DNA of 64,000 nt from Oceanospirillaceae bacterium. Lineage in GTDB: Bacteria > Pseudomonadota > Gammaproteobacteria > Pseudomonadales > Balneatricaceae. Below the pieces are notes generated by a model. The model was not told the DNA's origin. It saw nothing but the letters and a program-made list of their open reading frames with translations, and did not search any database. The stretch spans positions 1 through 64,000 of the forward strand of contig JABSQZ010000024.1 in assembly GCA_013215505.1 (NCBI GenBank), given 5' to 3'. The translations under genes were made by a program, and so were the position numbers. Positions 45,518 to 54,701 of this stretch are shown piece by piece. Each line of letters begins with the position of its first letter. The first letter of the stretch is position 1.

Positions 45518-46165
45518 ATGGGTTTTGTCATGGGAAAATGTCCAGTGATTAAAAATGTAGTATTTGATTTGTCCGAAGTACTTTTGCCTGGGCTTATAGG
45601 CGTTGAAGATAAGCTACAACTTAGAACTGGCAAACCTGGAAATTTAATAGCTCAAGCGCTGGGAAGCTACCCTTACTACCAGGTCAATAATAACTTAGAT
45701 AAGTTGCTAAAAAGTGAGATGTCATACCCAGAGTATCGCACGGCTTTTCTTTTAGCTGTGGGACTTAGCGAATCTGATGGGAGCATGTTTGATGACCAAT
45801 GTTTGCAGATGTTTGACCAACCGTATTGGTATACGAATGAATTACTGAGAAATGTAGCGCTATCTTGCAAGTTATATCTGCTTTCAGATCACTGTGAAGT
45901 TTGGGCGGATTATATTTATAAAAGACACCGCTTCTTTGAGCATTTTACAGCTATAGTCTGGTCCTATGAGTTAGGAGCCACTAAAAAAGGGCTTGAGCCT
46001 TTTGTAGCCATTATAGAGAAATATCAACTTGATCCCGCAAACTGCCTGTTTGTCGATGACAATCTAAACAATATCAACAATGCCCGTGAAATCGGCTTTC
46101 AAGTGCTACATTTCACCGGTGAGGAATCTGTTGAACATGTGTATGCGGCTATTGGCAAAGACTAA
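45518..46165 (+). CDS. HAD-family hydrolase (YihX-like)
   Basis: 215 residues. Motif I NVVFDLSEVLLPG has the nucleophile Asp and a Ser at the usual second-acid position, as in HAD-IA YihX-like enzymes (DLGxV). Motif II LLSDHCEVW, motif III Lys in ELGATKKGLEPF, motif IV FVDDNLNNINNAREIG. Met1 is at 45518; Met5 (45530) is an alternative start. Third HAD gene of this region; substrate unknown. Confidence 0.83.
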   Translation: MGFVMGKCPVIKNVVFDLSEVLLPGLIGVEDKLQLRTGKPGNLIAQALGSYPYYQVNNNLDKLLKSEMSYPEYRTAFLLAVGLSESDGSMFDDQCLQMFDQPYWYTNELLRNVALSCKLYLLSDHCEVWADYIYKRHRFFEHFTAIVWSYELGATKKGLEPFVAIIEKYQLDPANCLFVDDNLNNINNAREIGFQVLHFTGEESVEHVYAAIGKD

Positions 46166-46201
46166 GCTGCTCTACAAATACCTAAAAGTGCGCCTCGCAC
46201 A

Positions 46202-46774
46202 CTAGTCGGTAGCAAACTCTATTAACATTTCCTGAGCATCACAGTGGCAATCATCGCCACAAATGGTGCAAATATAACCCGTTTTGCAATCTTCGTTCCA
46301 TCTGCTGGGATGGGTTTTGATGTATCTGGCACCACATTTAGTGAAATAATTGACCGCGCTATTGCCCGGGCTCTGTTGCCATAAATGCGCAATACCCGCC
46401 AGTGCCCCTTGCTCTTGTACCGCTTGAGAAGACAGCGCCAGTAATTTCGGACCTATGCCAAGCCCCCGATAAGCTTCTGTCACTGTGTTACATTTGAAAT
46501 AACAAACCTTGTCAGGCTCTACATCCCAGAGTACCGGGGTGCACCATTTATCAATGCTCCATTGTGTTGCAGAGAAGGTAATCCGATATCCTATTAAGTT
46601 ATTGTCGTCAAAAACCACGAAACTGGCATTAATCTCATTGAAAATCCCCTGCGAAAACCATTTCTTTAAGACTTGAGCATCAATATAGCCTTCACCGTGC
46701 ACTTGGGTTGCCAGCTTGATAACAGCGTCAAAATCATCTGGAGCTAAATGTCGAAAAATCAGATCGGTATTCAT
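46202..46774 (-). CDS. GNAT-family N-acetyltransferase
   Basis: 190 residues. Acetyl-CoA-binding motif A around CNTVTEAYRGLGIGPKLLALSSQAVQEQG, later AVNYFTKCGARYI. The Cys-rich C-terminal part (CKTGYICTICGDDCHCDAQ) looks metal-binding, unusual for simple GNATs and probably a small zinc site. Acceptor unknown. Confidence 0.85.
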   Translation of the reverse strand: MNTDLIFRHLAPDDFDAVIKLATQVHGEGYIDAQVLKKWFSQGIFNEINASFVVFDDNNLIGYRITFSATQWSIDKWCTPVLWDVEPDKVCYFKCNTVTEAYRGLGIGPKLLALSSQAVQEQGALAGIAHLWQQSPGNSAVNYFTKCGARYIKTHPSRWNEDCKTGYICTICGDDCHCDAQEMLIEFATD

Positions 46775-46796
46775 ATTGGGTTATATCTATCTATCA

Positions 46797-46820
46797 GTGA
46801 GGTTAGGTTAGGTTAGGTTG
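46797..46820. repeat. Pentamer repeat (GGTTA x4)
   Basis: GAGGTTAGGTTAGGTTAGGTTG directly upstream of the GNAT gene on its minus-strand side (its 5' leader). Confidence 0.85.
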
Positions 46821-46964
46821 CTCAAATATAGGCTGTATTTCAGTAAATGGTCAAGTATGGAATTTTAATTTGCAACATTAATGTTTTAAAAAATCGCCAA
46901 ACTGCTTGCTCACCTGGATACGCTTATTGTTAGATGGCTTAGCGAGGAAGAGAGGGAGATAAAT

Positions 46965-48302
46965 ATGTACGATCCAATGTTAGAGACGAATCCAGGTTGT
47001 GGGCTGGCTTATCCCCAAAGTTATTGGGCTGCACAAGCGTCTGAAGCCCCGGAAGATGACGGCGTGCTAGTGTCTGATATCGAAGCGGATGTGATCATAA
47101 TAGGCGCAGGCTACACTGGCTTATCTTGTGCACTGCACCTGGCTCGCGAACACGGCATAAAAGCCCATGTCCTAGAGGCTAATAAAACTGCCTGGGGTTG
47201 CAGCGGACGAAACGCTGGATTCATTTTAAAATCTAGCGGTCGCAAGACTTATGCGCAGATGGAACAGCAGTGGGGCAGCAAAGTGATGCATGGCATCTAT
47301 GATGAAATGTGCCAGGGGGTTGCCACCGTCGAAAGTTTGATCGCAGAGGGCATTGATTGTGACCGACAAGCCAGTGGCTTTTTAAAGTTAGCGCATAAAC
47401 CCGCTGTTTTTCCCGGATTAATAGAACAGGCAAAGCTACAGCAGCAACGTTTTGGCTATCAGGTAGAAATTTTATCTAAGGCTGAGTTACGCGATCAGTA
47501 TATGGACGACCAGAATGCTTTTGGTGCTATTCGCTACAGCGATGGCTTTGGTCTTAATCCCTTAAAGCTGGCTTGGGGATATCACAAGTTGGCCCGTGCA
47601 GAGGGAGTAAAAATTCATACTCACTCGAGTGTGGAAAGTTGGCGTGAACAGGGTGAATATCAAATTTTATCGACAGCTAACGCTCAGATTAAAGCTAAAA
47701 AAGTTGTGATAGCCACCAACGGCTACACCCCGAAAGGCTTTCATGAGTTAATCAACAACCGTACTCTGCCCGTATTATCTCAAGTGATAGTGACAGAGCC
47801 GCTGAGTGATGAACAGCTGCGTGCCTGCAATTTTTTAACAGAAAATGTGGTTATGGATACCCGCGCTCTCAAGTACTTTTACCGCAAACTACCGGATAAC
47901 CGTATTCTATTTGGGGGTAGAGGAGCGATTACCGGTAGAGGGGCCGATGACCCCTATTTCTCTCAACGCTTGTTAAAAGTATTACAGAGCAGCTTTCCAC
48001 CGCTGAGTGAATTACAGTATGACTATGCATGGTCGGGCTGGATCAGTGTCTCGATTGATGATCTGCCACACATCTATCAATGTGAAAAACGTCGGGTATT
48101 TTATAGCATGGGCTACTGCGGCAGCGGAGTCGCTTTTTCGGTACAAGCAGGCAAACGCCTGGCTGAAAAAGTCGCGGGGGTGGCTGTCCCCAATTTGCCA
48201 CTGTATCAGCAGCCACTGAAAAAATTTCCACTGGCACCTTTTCGACGTATGGGTCAGTGGGGCTATTTCCAGTATGGTCAGGTGAAGGATAGGTGGTTTT
48301 AG
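46965..48302 (+). CDS. FAD-dependent amine oxidase-type oxidoreductase (PuuB/DAO family)
   Basis: 445 residues. FAD motif ADVIIIGAGYTGLSCALHLA at about 40-60, GCSGRNAGFI, GFGLNPLKLAWGYHKLA, RILFGGRGAITGRG and YAWSGWISVSIDDLPHI, then GYCGSGVAFSVQAGK. This matches gamma-glutamylputrescine oxidase/D-amino-acid oxidase-like proteins, which oxidise an amine with O2. No puu genes are adjacent. GAGGGAGAT is a good ribosome site. Confidence 0.88.
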   Translation: MYDPMLETNPGCGLAYPQSYWAAQASEAPEDDGVLVSDIEADVIIIGAGYTGLSCALHLAREHGIKAHVLEANKTAWGCSGRNAGFILKSSGRKTYAQMEQQWGSKVMHGIYDEMCQGVATVESLIAEGIDCDRQASGFLKLAHKPAVFPGLIEQAKLQQQRFGYQVEILSKAELRDQYMDDQNAFGAIRYSDGFGLNPLKLAWGYHKLARAEGVKIHTHSSVESWREQGEYQILSTANAQIKAKKVVIATNGYTPKGFHELINNRTLPVLSQVIVTEPLSDEQLRACNFLTENVVMDTRALKYFYRKLPDNRILFGGRGAITGRGADDPYFSQRLLKVLQSSFPPLSELQYDYAWSGWISVSIDDLPHIYQCEKRRVFYSMGYCGSGVAFSVQAGKRLAEKVAGVAVPNLPLYQQPLKKFPLAPFRRMGQWGYFQYGQVKDRWF

Positions 48303-48310
48303 ACAATAGC

Positions 48311-48380
48311 AAGTTGGAAGTAGCGAGTAGCGAGTAGCGAGTAGCGAGTAGCGAGTAGCGAGTAGCGAGTAGCGAGTAGC
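48311..48380 (+). repeat. Heptamer tandem array (GAGTAGC x8, led by AAGTTGG)
   Basis: AAGTTGG, AAGTAGC, then eight perfect GAGTAGC units, starting nine bases after the oxidase stop. The first unit is identical to the repeat of the array at 724 (minus strand), linking the families. Confidence 0.95.
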
Positions 48381-48593
48381 GAGGCTAGTGTGAATGTTGT
48401 TTATCGGATTGTATAGTTTGTTGATTGAAATATATAGATAATTTAGTATTGTGCCCATGCTTGGATAGGTGGTTTTTGGCGTGAATTTTTCCCCGGGTGG
48501 GGTCTATGTTATTGTTGATGTTTTGTCTATTGAGTTGCAGTGGGTTAGAAGAGACACTCTTATTTGTTGTGCAACTAAGGTATAAAGATAACT

Positions 48594-49043
48594 ATGTTGG
48601 CTAAATTGACGATTCGAAAATACCTGGAAGCTGACTGGATTGTTACTTGCAAAATTCACGATCAAGCGCGTCCACTAGAGTTAGCAGGATCTTGTGATGC
48701 TCGGGGATTTGTGCCGTTGGCCGAAGACCAAGGGGATATTTTGGAGTTTAAGCGCTGTGTTAAACATGTCGCTTGCATCGCAGATGAGGTTGTAGGTTTT
48801 GTCGGTACTAATAAAACCGAAGTGAGCTGGCTGTATGTCGACCCTCGCTTTCACGGGCAGGGCATTGGTCGTAAACTACTACAGCGTGGCTTATCCCAGA
48901 TCAATAATAAAGCTTCAACTTATGTACTGGAAGGCAATAGCAGTGCTCGTAAGCTATATGAGAGTGTCGGCTTTAAAGTTATCCAACAGTTTGACAGTAA
49001 AAATAATGGCTATATCTGCTCGGTGTTGAAACTGGTGCAATAA
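48594..49043 (+). CDS. GNAT-family N-acetyltransferase
   Basis: 149 residues: WLYVDPRFHGQGIGRKLLQRGLSQI (motif A with QGIGRKLL) and LEGNSSARKLYESVGFKVI. Small acetyltransferase of the RimI/PhnO-like kind; acceptor unknown. Alone between the heptamer array and the next gene. Confidence 0.9.
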   Translation: MLAKLTIRKYLEADWIVTCKIHDQARPLELAGSCDARGFVPLAEDQGDILEFKRCVKHVACIADEVVGFVGTNKTEVSWLYVDPRFHGQGIGRKLLQRGLSQINNKASTYVLEGNSSARKLYESVGFKVIQQFDSKNNGYICSVLKLVQ

Positions 49044-49089
49044 CAATATTTTTAGCAGCAATGGATTGAGTAGAGCAAAGGAGCGAGTT

Positions 49090-49494
49090 GTGGATCTTAA
49101 TTTTCAATATGCGCATCATACCCATGATCAGTTCGATACGGTTACTGACGTCACAGATAATCAAGCGATCAAAGCCTTTGATGATTTTGCATGGCGTACA
49201 GAAGCTGAAAAAGCGAAAATGCTACAAAAGTGTTTACCGACACTTTCAATTATTATTGAAGCTGAGCACAAGCTAATATGGATCTCATCATATTTAGAGG
49301 GCAGTGATCTGCATTTTATTGCTGAAACTAAGTTTCTAGTGTCAGTATCTTCATACTTTGCATGCTCTGAAACAGAAACTATAAGAGATTTGTCCAACCC
49401 ATCATTTACACAAACACAAGCTAGAAAGGCAATAGAGCTGTTTGTTAGCGAATCTTTAGATGAGCTAGAAATGCATTTTAATATTAGCCATTAG
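49090..49494 (+). CDS. Conserved hypothetical protein
   Basis: 134 residues from GTG 49090, chosen because AAGGAG stands six bases ahead; the frame is open upstream to a TTG at 49066. Soluble, acidic, no signal peptide. HTHDQFDTVTDVTDNQAIKAFDDF and an EHKLIWISSYLEGSDLHFIAET stretch are seen. I do not recognise the family. The last residues (SH, stop) lie in the TTAGCCA repeats. Confidence 0.7.
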   Translation: MDLNFQYAHHTHDQFDTVTDVTDNQAIKAFDDFAWRTEAEKAKMLQKCLPTLSIIIEAEHKLIWISSYLEGSDLHFIAETKFLVSVSSYFACSETETIRDLSNPSFTQTQARKAIELFVSESLDELEMHFNISH

Positions 49495-49504
49495 CCATTA
49501 GCCA
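49484..49504 (+). repeat. Heptamer tandem repeat (TTAGCCA x3)
   Basis: Three perfect copies spanning the stop codon (49492-49494) of the hypothetical gene. Confidence 0.9.
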
Positions 49505-50050
49505 AAGCGTTATTAGGGTTCTGAAACAGGCCTATAACATCAATTGATGTGCCCGCTGGAACAGCAGTTGATCGTCGATTCATGTTGCTTTGTTAATCAC
49601 CTTCCGCGCCAATAAATTAGCTTAATTAATTAGTGTAACTAGCTGATAAGTAATATTTAACTATTCTGTTTTTGAAAGGATTGTTTTTTAAAAACTGAAC
49701 TGTTAGAGGTCTTTTTTGCCATTAATTTGTTGTTTAACAACTAGTCAATTTGCTAGCATGTTCTAACCTCTGTTATTGCGATATCAGGAGTAACATAGAG
49801 CGGGATATTACTCGTTTTGATATCTGTGGCTATGTCACAGAGTGTTCTGTCGACATTGGCACCAGGGCTGCCGCAGGCCCTGGACATCTACTGCAATTGA
49901 TTGCCTATGCGCACAACACCCATGACCAAAATCTCGCCAGTGGTGAACAAATTCGTGCGCATCACAATGTAAACTTATAAGGCCTTGCTAACTTTAGAGT
50001 CGCTATTTTTATTGCAAAACATCGATTTAAGCTTCGAAGATTAAATCGTT
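49505..50050. other. Intergenic region, no convincing gene
   Basis: 546 bp. A 76-codon plus-strand frame at 49750-49980 has no ribosome site and no recognised family. No terminator identified between the convergent neighbours. Confidence 0.45.
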
Positions 50051-51037
50051 TTAATCTATTTCGACAATAACACAGCCGTAAAAACCGCCTTGTTCGATTT
50101 TGCTATTCGCCTGGGCGATTTCAGCCAGAGGGTAGCGCGCTGCAACACGATGTAGCAATCGATTTTTCTGCAGTGCGTCGGTGATATCGGCTATTGCCGC
50201 CTTTTTTGCACTCTCGGGCATTGCATAGACAATTACCAGCCGGATGGTTAAATCCATAAACATCATTTGTTTAAAGGGCAGCACTGGCTCAGGGACTACC
50301 GTCGATGAATAAGAGGCAATAACACCGCCTACGCGCAGTAGTTGCAAGCTGTTCTCAAGGTTAGCGCCAAACTCAACATCGATAATTCGATCCACTTTAA
50401 CTCCAGCGGTGAATTCGAGTACCTGTTTGATCATTTGTGGGTCTGTATGATTTACCACCAGATCTGCACCGGCTTCGATACACTGCGCTCTGGATTGCTC
50501 GCTGCTGGCGGTACTGATAACCGTGGCTCCGGCTAGTTTGGCCCATTGAATCGCATAGTGGCCGACACGTCCCGCGCCACCGGTAATAAACACTAATTGT
50601 CCCTCGACATCACCGTCAGCAAATACACAGCGGTGGGCGGTCATGGCTGGAATACCCATGCAAGCACCGACTGCGAAAGAGGTATTGTCGGGCAGTGCGA
50701 CCGCACGTTCACTGGCAATTGCTACATATTGCGCAGCAGTACCGTGCAGGCGTGCAAACTGTGCCTGGTAAACCCAGACCCGTTCGCCGATACGTGCATG
50801 AGGAACGCCCATACCTACAGCTTCAATGACACCAGCACCATCACTGTTGGGGATAACAGCGCCATTATCGAGTAAATTGGGAAAAGCGCCATCGCGTTTT
50901 TTCGTATCAGAGGGGTTAACCCCTGATGCTTGAAGGCGGATAAGAACTTCACCAGGGCCAGGTTGCGGTTGTTCGAATTCAGTCAGCTGTAAAACATCTG
51001 AGGCGGGGCCAAAACGGTTAAAAATTGCTGCTTTCAT
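50051..51037 (-). CDS. NADPH:quinone reductase-like zinc-free MDR oxidoreductase
   Basis: 328 residues. Typical QOR start MKAAIFNRFGPASDVLQLTEFEQPQPGPGEVLIRL, SGVNPSDTKKRDG, and the nucleotide motif VFITGGAGRVGHYAIQWAKLAGATVI. No structural-zinc Cys cluster, consistent with quinone reductase/zeta-crystallin types. Third gene of a minus-strand set with thiolase and SDR. Confidence 0.9.
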   Translation of the reverse strand: MKAAIFNRFGPASDVLQLTEFEQPQPGPGEVLIRLQASGVNPSDTKKRDGAFPNLLDNGAVIPNSDGAGVIEAVGMGVPHARIGERVWVYQAQFARLHGTAAQYVAIASERAVALPDNTSFAVGACMGIPAMTAHRCVFADGDVEGQLVFITGGAGRVGHYAIQWAKLAGATVISTASSEQSRAQCIEAGADLVVNHTDPQMIKQVLEFTAGVKVDRIIDVEFGANLENSLQLLRVGGVIASYSSTVVPEPVLPFKQMMFMDLTIRLVIVYAMPESAKKAAIADITDALQKNRLLHRVAARYPLAEIAQANSKIEQGGFYGCVIVEID

Positions 51038-51115
51038 GGGTATGTACCTTAATTCTTGATTGATATTCTGTATTTGACTGCTGCAATATGCGCAGTAGCC
51101 TAGCGTATAGTTTTT

Positions 51116-52300
51116 TTAATGAATCGCCTCAATGATCAGTGCAATCCCCTGACCACCGCCGATACACATAGTAATCAGGGCGTAGCGCCCACCACTGCGC
51201 TGTAACTCGTAGATGGCTTTGACCGTTATTACTGCTCCAGATGCCCCGATAGGGTGACCCAGGGCGATTGCGCCGCCATTAGGGTTCGTCTTTTTAGGGT
51301 CCAGCCCCAACACTTGGGAGACTGCACAGGCTTGAGCGGCAAACGCCTCATTTGATTCAATAAGATCCATATCAGACAAGCTTAAACCGGCACGCTGCAA
51401 GGCTTTTTCAACCGCTTTAACCGGGCCAATCCCCATCAGCGCAGGATCTACCCCAGAGTGTCCGTAGGCGACGATCCTCGCTTGGGCTTTTAACCCTTGT
51501 TGCTCGGCTGCCTCTGCTTCCATCAGTACCAGTGCCGCGGCACCGTCATTCAGTCCTGAAGCGTTACCGGCTGTTACTTTGCCACCTTTTTTAAATACCG
51601 GTCGCAGCTTACTGAAATCTTCCAGACAAGGGGCCTGGCGAAAGTGTTCATCGGTATCAAAAAATTCTGGTCCGCGGCGCTTATTAAGCGCTACAGGCAC
51701 TATTTGCTGCTTAAAATAACCCAGCTTAATGGCCCGGTCGGCGCGTATGTGGCTCTCGAGGGCGAATTCATCTTGTTGCAGCCGATCGATGTTGTATTTT
51801 TCTGCCAGGTTCTCAGCAGTGATTCCCATATGGCCGTTGCCAAAAGGGTCGGTCAAAACACCGGTCATCATATCTATCATGGTTGCGTCACCCATACGTT
51901 GCCCCCAGCGCAAAGCAGGCGCCAGGTAACCGGCACGGCTCATGTTTTCTGCGCCACCGGCAACGGCGACGGTGGCATCCCCGAGCATCAACGACTGAGC
52001 CGCAGAGATCACCGCTTGCAAACCACTACCACAGAGGCGGTTGACGGTTAGAGCGCTGCTATGTTGCGACAGGCCTGCCTCCAGTGCGGCAACTCTGGCT
52101 ATATACATATCTCTGGCTTCAGTATGGATAACGTGGCCCAGTACCAACTGTTGTACTGAATCTGCATCAATATTGGCCCTGGCTATTGCTTCCTTTATAC
52201 AGATTGCCGCCAGTTGACTCGGAGGGATATCTTTCAGGCTGCCGCCATAAGTGCCTATAGCAGTGCGCACAGCGCTGAGAATTACGATTTCCTTGCTCAT
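51116..52300 (-). CDS. Acetyl-CoA acetyltransferase (thiolase)
   Basis: 394 residues, complete thiolase. Active-site Cys in TVNRLCGSGLQAVISAAQ (about 89), NPNGGAIALGHPIGASGA (His) and MCIGGGQGIALI (second Cys). Start MSKEIVILSAVRTAIGTYGGSLKDI. Catalyses beta-ketoacyl-CoA cleavage or acetoacetyl-CoA condensation. With the SDR upstream it may perform the last steps of a degradation path. Confidence 0.94.
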   Translation of the reverse strand: MSKEIVILSAVRTAIGTYGGSLKDIPPSQLAAICIKEAIARANIDADSVQQLVLGHVIHTEARDMYIARVAALEAGLSQHSSALTVNRLCGSGLQAVISAAQSLMLGDATVAVAGGAENMSRAGYLAPALRWGQRMGDATMIDMMTGVLTDPFGNGHMGITAENLAEKYNIDRLQQDEFALESHIRADRAIKLGYFKQQIVPVALNKRRGPEFFDTDEHFRQAPCLEDFSKLRPVFKKGGKVTAGNASGLNDGAAALVLMEAEAAEQQGLKAQARIVAYGHSGVDPALMGIGPVKAVEKALQRAGLSLSDMDLIESNEAFAAQACAVSQVLGLDPKKTNPNGGAIALGHPIGASGAVITVKAIYELQRSGGRYALITMCIGGGQGIALIIEAIH

Positions 52301-52325
52301 TTATAATCCTTTAAGTAAATTGTTT

Positions 52326-53087
52326 TCAGGCGAGTAACCCGCCATCGACGATCAGAGTCTGGCCGGTAATATAGCTGGCGCCGGCGCAGAAGTAGAAAAT
52401 GGCCTCCGCGTAATCTTCTGGGACACCAATGCGCTTGAGGGGCAGGGCCTGGGCCGCCTTGTCTGCATCGGCTTCATCCCAGCTACAGTCCCAGCCAGAG
52501 CTTTTAACCCAGCCCGGAGCAATCGCATTCACCCGAATGTTGGGACCTAGTCCCCGGGCCAACTCGCGGGTCATAGTGATTAAGCCGCCTTTAGTCGAAG
52601 CATACACAGTGCTACTGGCACCACCACCCATGGCCGCCACTGAGGCGACGTTAACGATAGCTCCACCCTCTTTAAGATGCGGAAGGGCCGCCCGAATACA
52701 GCGAAAAGGCCCCACCAGATTGACTGATAATAGCTTGTCCCAGAACGCTTCGTCCTGAGTGTTCAGATCAGACTGGGCAATAGTATCGCGAGTGCCAGGA
52801 GTCGCAGCGTTGTTAATCAGATAATCCAGCCCGCCCATGCTAGCTGCAGCATTATCCACCATACGAATTACATCTGCAGGATCACTGACATCGCCCTCTG
52901 CGGCCAACACGTCAAAGCCTAGCTCAAGTAGCCTCTGTACTTGTTCTGCCAGAATTTTACTTCCAGGCAAATCATTTATTGCCACTGTAGCACCGCAGCG
53001 GGCAAGCTTTTCGACGGTGGCCAGGCCTATACCTGAGGCGCCACCTGTCACTAAGGCACACTTGCCTTTTAGATCAGCGTAAATCAT
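52326..53087 (-). CDS. SDR-family dehydrogenase
   Basis: 253 residues: cofactor motif ALVTGGASGIGLATV, YLINNAATPG, catalytic SVAAMGGGASSTVYASTKGGLI, APGWVKSSGW. Probable 3-hydroxyacyl or alcohol dehydrogenase acting before the thiolase 25 bp downstream. Divergent from the LysR gene. Confidence 0.92.
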   Translation of the reverse strand: MIYADLKGKCALVTGGASGIGLATVEKLARCGATVAINDLPGSKILAEQVQRLLELGFDVLAAEGDVSDPADVIRMVDNAAASMGGLDYLINNAATPGTRDTIAQSDLNTQDEAFWDKLLSVNLVGPFRCIRAALPHLKEGGAIVNVASVAAMGGGASSTVYASTKGGLITMTRELARGLGPNIRVNAIAPGWVKSSGWDCSWDEADADKAAQALPLKRIGVPEDYAEAIFYFCAGASYITGQTLIVDGGLLA

Positions 53088-53336
53088 CTTTGAATTCCTT
53101 GTATTTTATTTTTATGGTGACAACCGATGTGAGTAGCCATCCCCTGGAGATGGATTGATGAATCATCGGTCTGATTAAGTTGCATAGTGGAAGAATACCT
53201 AGGCACTTATCATAAATAAAACGAATAATTATTATGTATATCATGATGAAATGGAATGACGTAAGCTAAGGGCAAGTTCAGGGGTCCCAGTACTCTTTGA
53301 ATACAACCGCACTTATCATTTGCAGCAGGGGGTCCC

Positions 53337-54233
53337 ATGCGTCGCGTCAATCTGGATATCGATTTATTAAGGTGTTTCGCCACTGTCGTGGAAGCGGGAG
53401 GCTTTACCGCGGCGGCTAAAACCTTGCTGCGTACCCAGTCTGCAGTCAGTGTGCAAATCAAACGCCTCGAAGCAACCATCGGCCATAAATTATTTGAAAG
53501 GAGTAAACGCACACCGGTGCTGACCGAGCAGGGTGAAATGTTGCTGGGCTATGCGCACCGCATCTTAAAACTCAACGATGAAACCGTGCTTCGATTGACC
53601 GAAACCGAGATGGAGGGTACTTTGCGACTGGGGGTTGTTGAATATTTAGCGCCGCATCGACTGCCGGACATTATCTCTAAGTTGAGACGCGCTTATCCGC
53701 GTCTGGATCTGCGCTTGCGTATTGATCTGAGCAGCAAACTGCATGCAGAGCTGGAAGCGGGTAAGCTGGATGTGATTATTGCAGCCAGAAGTGAAAATAA
53801 AGATTATGGGCAGGAGCTTTTTCGTGAACAGCTTTGCTGGGCCACTGGTCCTTTGGGAATACCAGATGCCCAAACTCCTGTGCCTCTGGCAGTGCTGCCA
53901 CACCCTTGCTTTTATCGCCAGGCCGCCATTACCTCGCTGGATCAACAGGACAGGCCCTGGTATTGCGCGGTGACCACAATGAATATTTCCGGGGTCCAGA
54001 AGGTCATCGAAGCTGGCCTGGCAGTCGGGGTACTAAGCAAATCATCGCTGCTTCCGAGCATGACTATATTGGGTCCAGAAGATGGTTTCCCATTGCTGCC
54101 AATGATTAGTCTTGGGGTGTTTAGCAATAACTACGACAGTAAATTCGCCATTGCACCTGTGATGAAATTTATTGCTGATTGCGTGGTCGATACACAGCAT
54201 TATATTCCTCAGCTAGTAACTGCGAAGCTTTAG
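53337..54233 (+). CDS. LysR-family regulator
   Basis: 298 residues. HTH DIDLLRCFATVVEAGGFTAAAKTLLRTQSAVSVQIKRLEA and an effector domain with GTLRLGVVEYLAPHRLPDIISKLRRAYP. Divergent from the SDR/thiolase/quinone-reductase operon, its likely target. GGGGG precedes the ATG. Confidence 0.93.
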   Translation: MRRVNLDIDLLRCFATVVEAGGFTAAAKTLLRTQSAVSVQIKRLEATIGHKLFERSKRTPVLTEQGEMLLGYAHRILKLNDETVLRLTETEMEGTLRLGVVEYLAPHRLPDIISKLRRAYPRLDLRLRIDLSSKLHAELEAGKLDVIIAARSENKDYGQELFREQLCWATGPLGIPDAQTPVPLAVLPHPCFYRQAAITSLDQQDRPWYCAVTTMNISGVQKVIEAGLAVGVLSKSSLLPSMTILGPEDGFPLLPMISLGVFSNNYDSKFAIAPVMKFIADCVVDTQHYIPQLVTAKL

Positions 54234-54338
54234 CAGGCTCACTATTGTGTAATATAATCCCTATATAAGATGAACTTATCTTTATTTCCTACCTCCAATT
54301 CAATTACTTAAAGCTACCTTTGAACGGAAAATGAAGCG

Positions 54339-54677
54339 ATGCAAAAATTAATTGACGATTATATAGCGATGAATATTGAAGGTCGGGTATTAGAGCTATG
54401 TCAGAAGTACTACGCCACAAATGTACTGATGCTCAATAACGGTAAGGTTTTTGCCGAGTCTATGCAGGAATCCTATGATAAGCAGAAAAAGTATATTGGG
54501 CTAGTCACCGAGTTTGAGGTTAAATTGCTCTCTGCAAAAATTCAGGGAAACGTCAGTGAACTGGTTTTTCACTATAAAATGACTGGAGCTAATTCAGTAA
54601 ATGAGTTTACCGGTAAGCATATTCAAACCTGGGAGCAACAAAAAATTGTCAGAGAAGAATATCTTTCCATTGAATGA
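54339..54677 (+). CDS. SnoaL/NTF2-like small protein
   Basis: 112 residues. The order of elements (helix MQKLIDDYIAMN, CQKYYATNVLMLNNGKVFAES, strands VTEFEVKLLSAKIQGNVSELVFHYKMT, HIQTWEQQKIVREEYLS) is that of the SnoaL-like cone fold. Function unknown; followed by the AlkD-like gene. Confidence 0.75.
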   Translation: MQKLIDDYIAMNIEGRVLELCQKYYATNVLMLNNGKVFAESMQESYDKQKKYIGLVTEFEVKLLSAKIQGNVSELVFHYKMTGANSVNEFTGKHIQTWEQQKIVREEYLSIE

Positions 54678-54701
54678 GTGGTTTGAATGAGTAGGAAACC
54701 A

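Noticed and set aside
48311-48380. Possible CRISPR array
   Set aside because: The units are 7-bp direct tandem repeats with no spacers and no cas genes nearby.
49750-49980. 76-codon open frame
   Set aside because: No ribosome site, odd composition and no recognised family; treated as chance.
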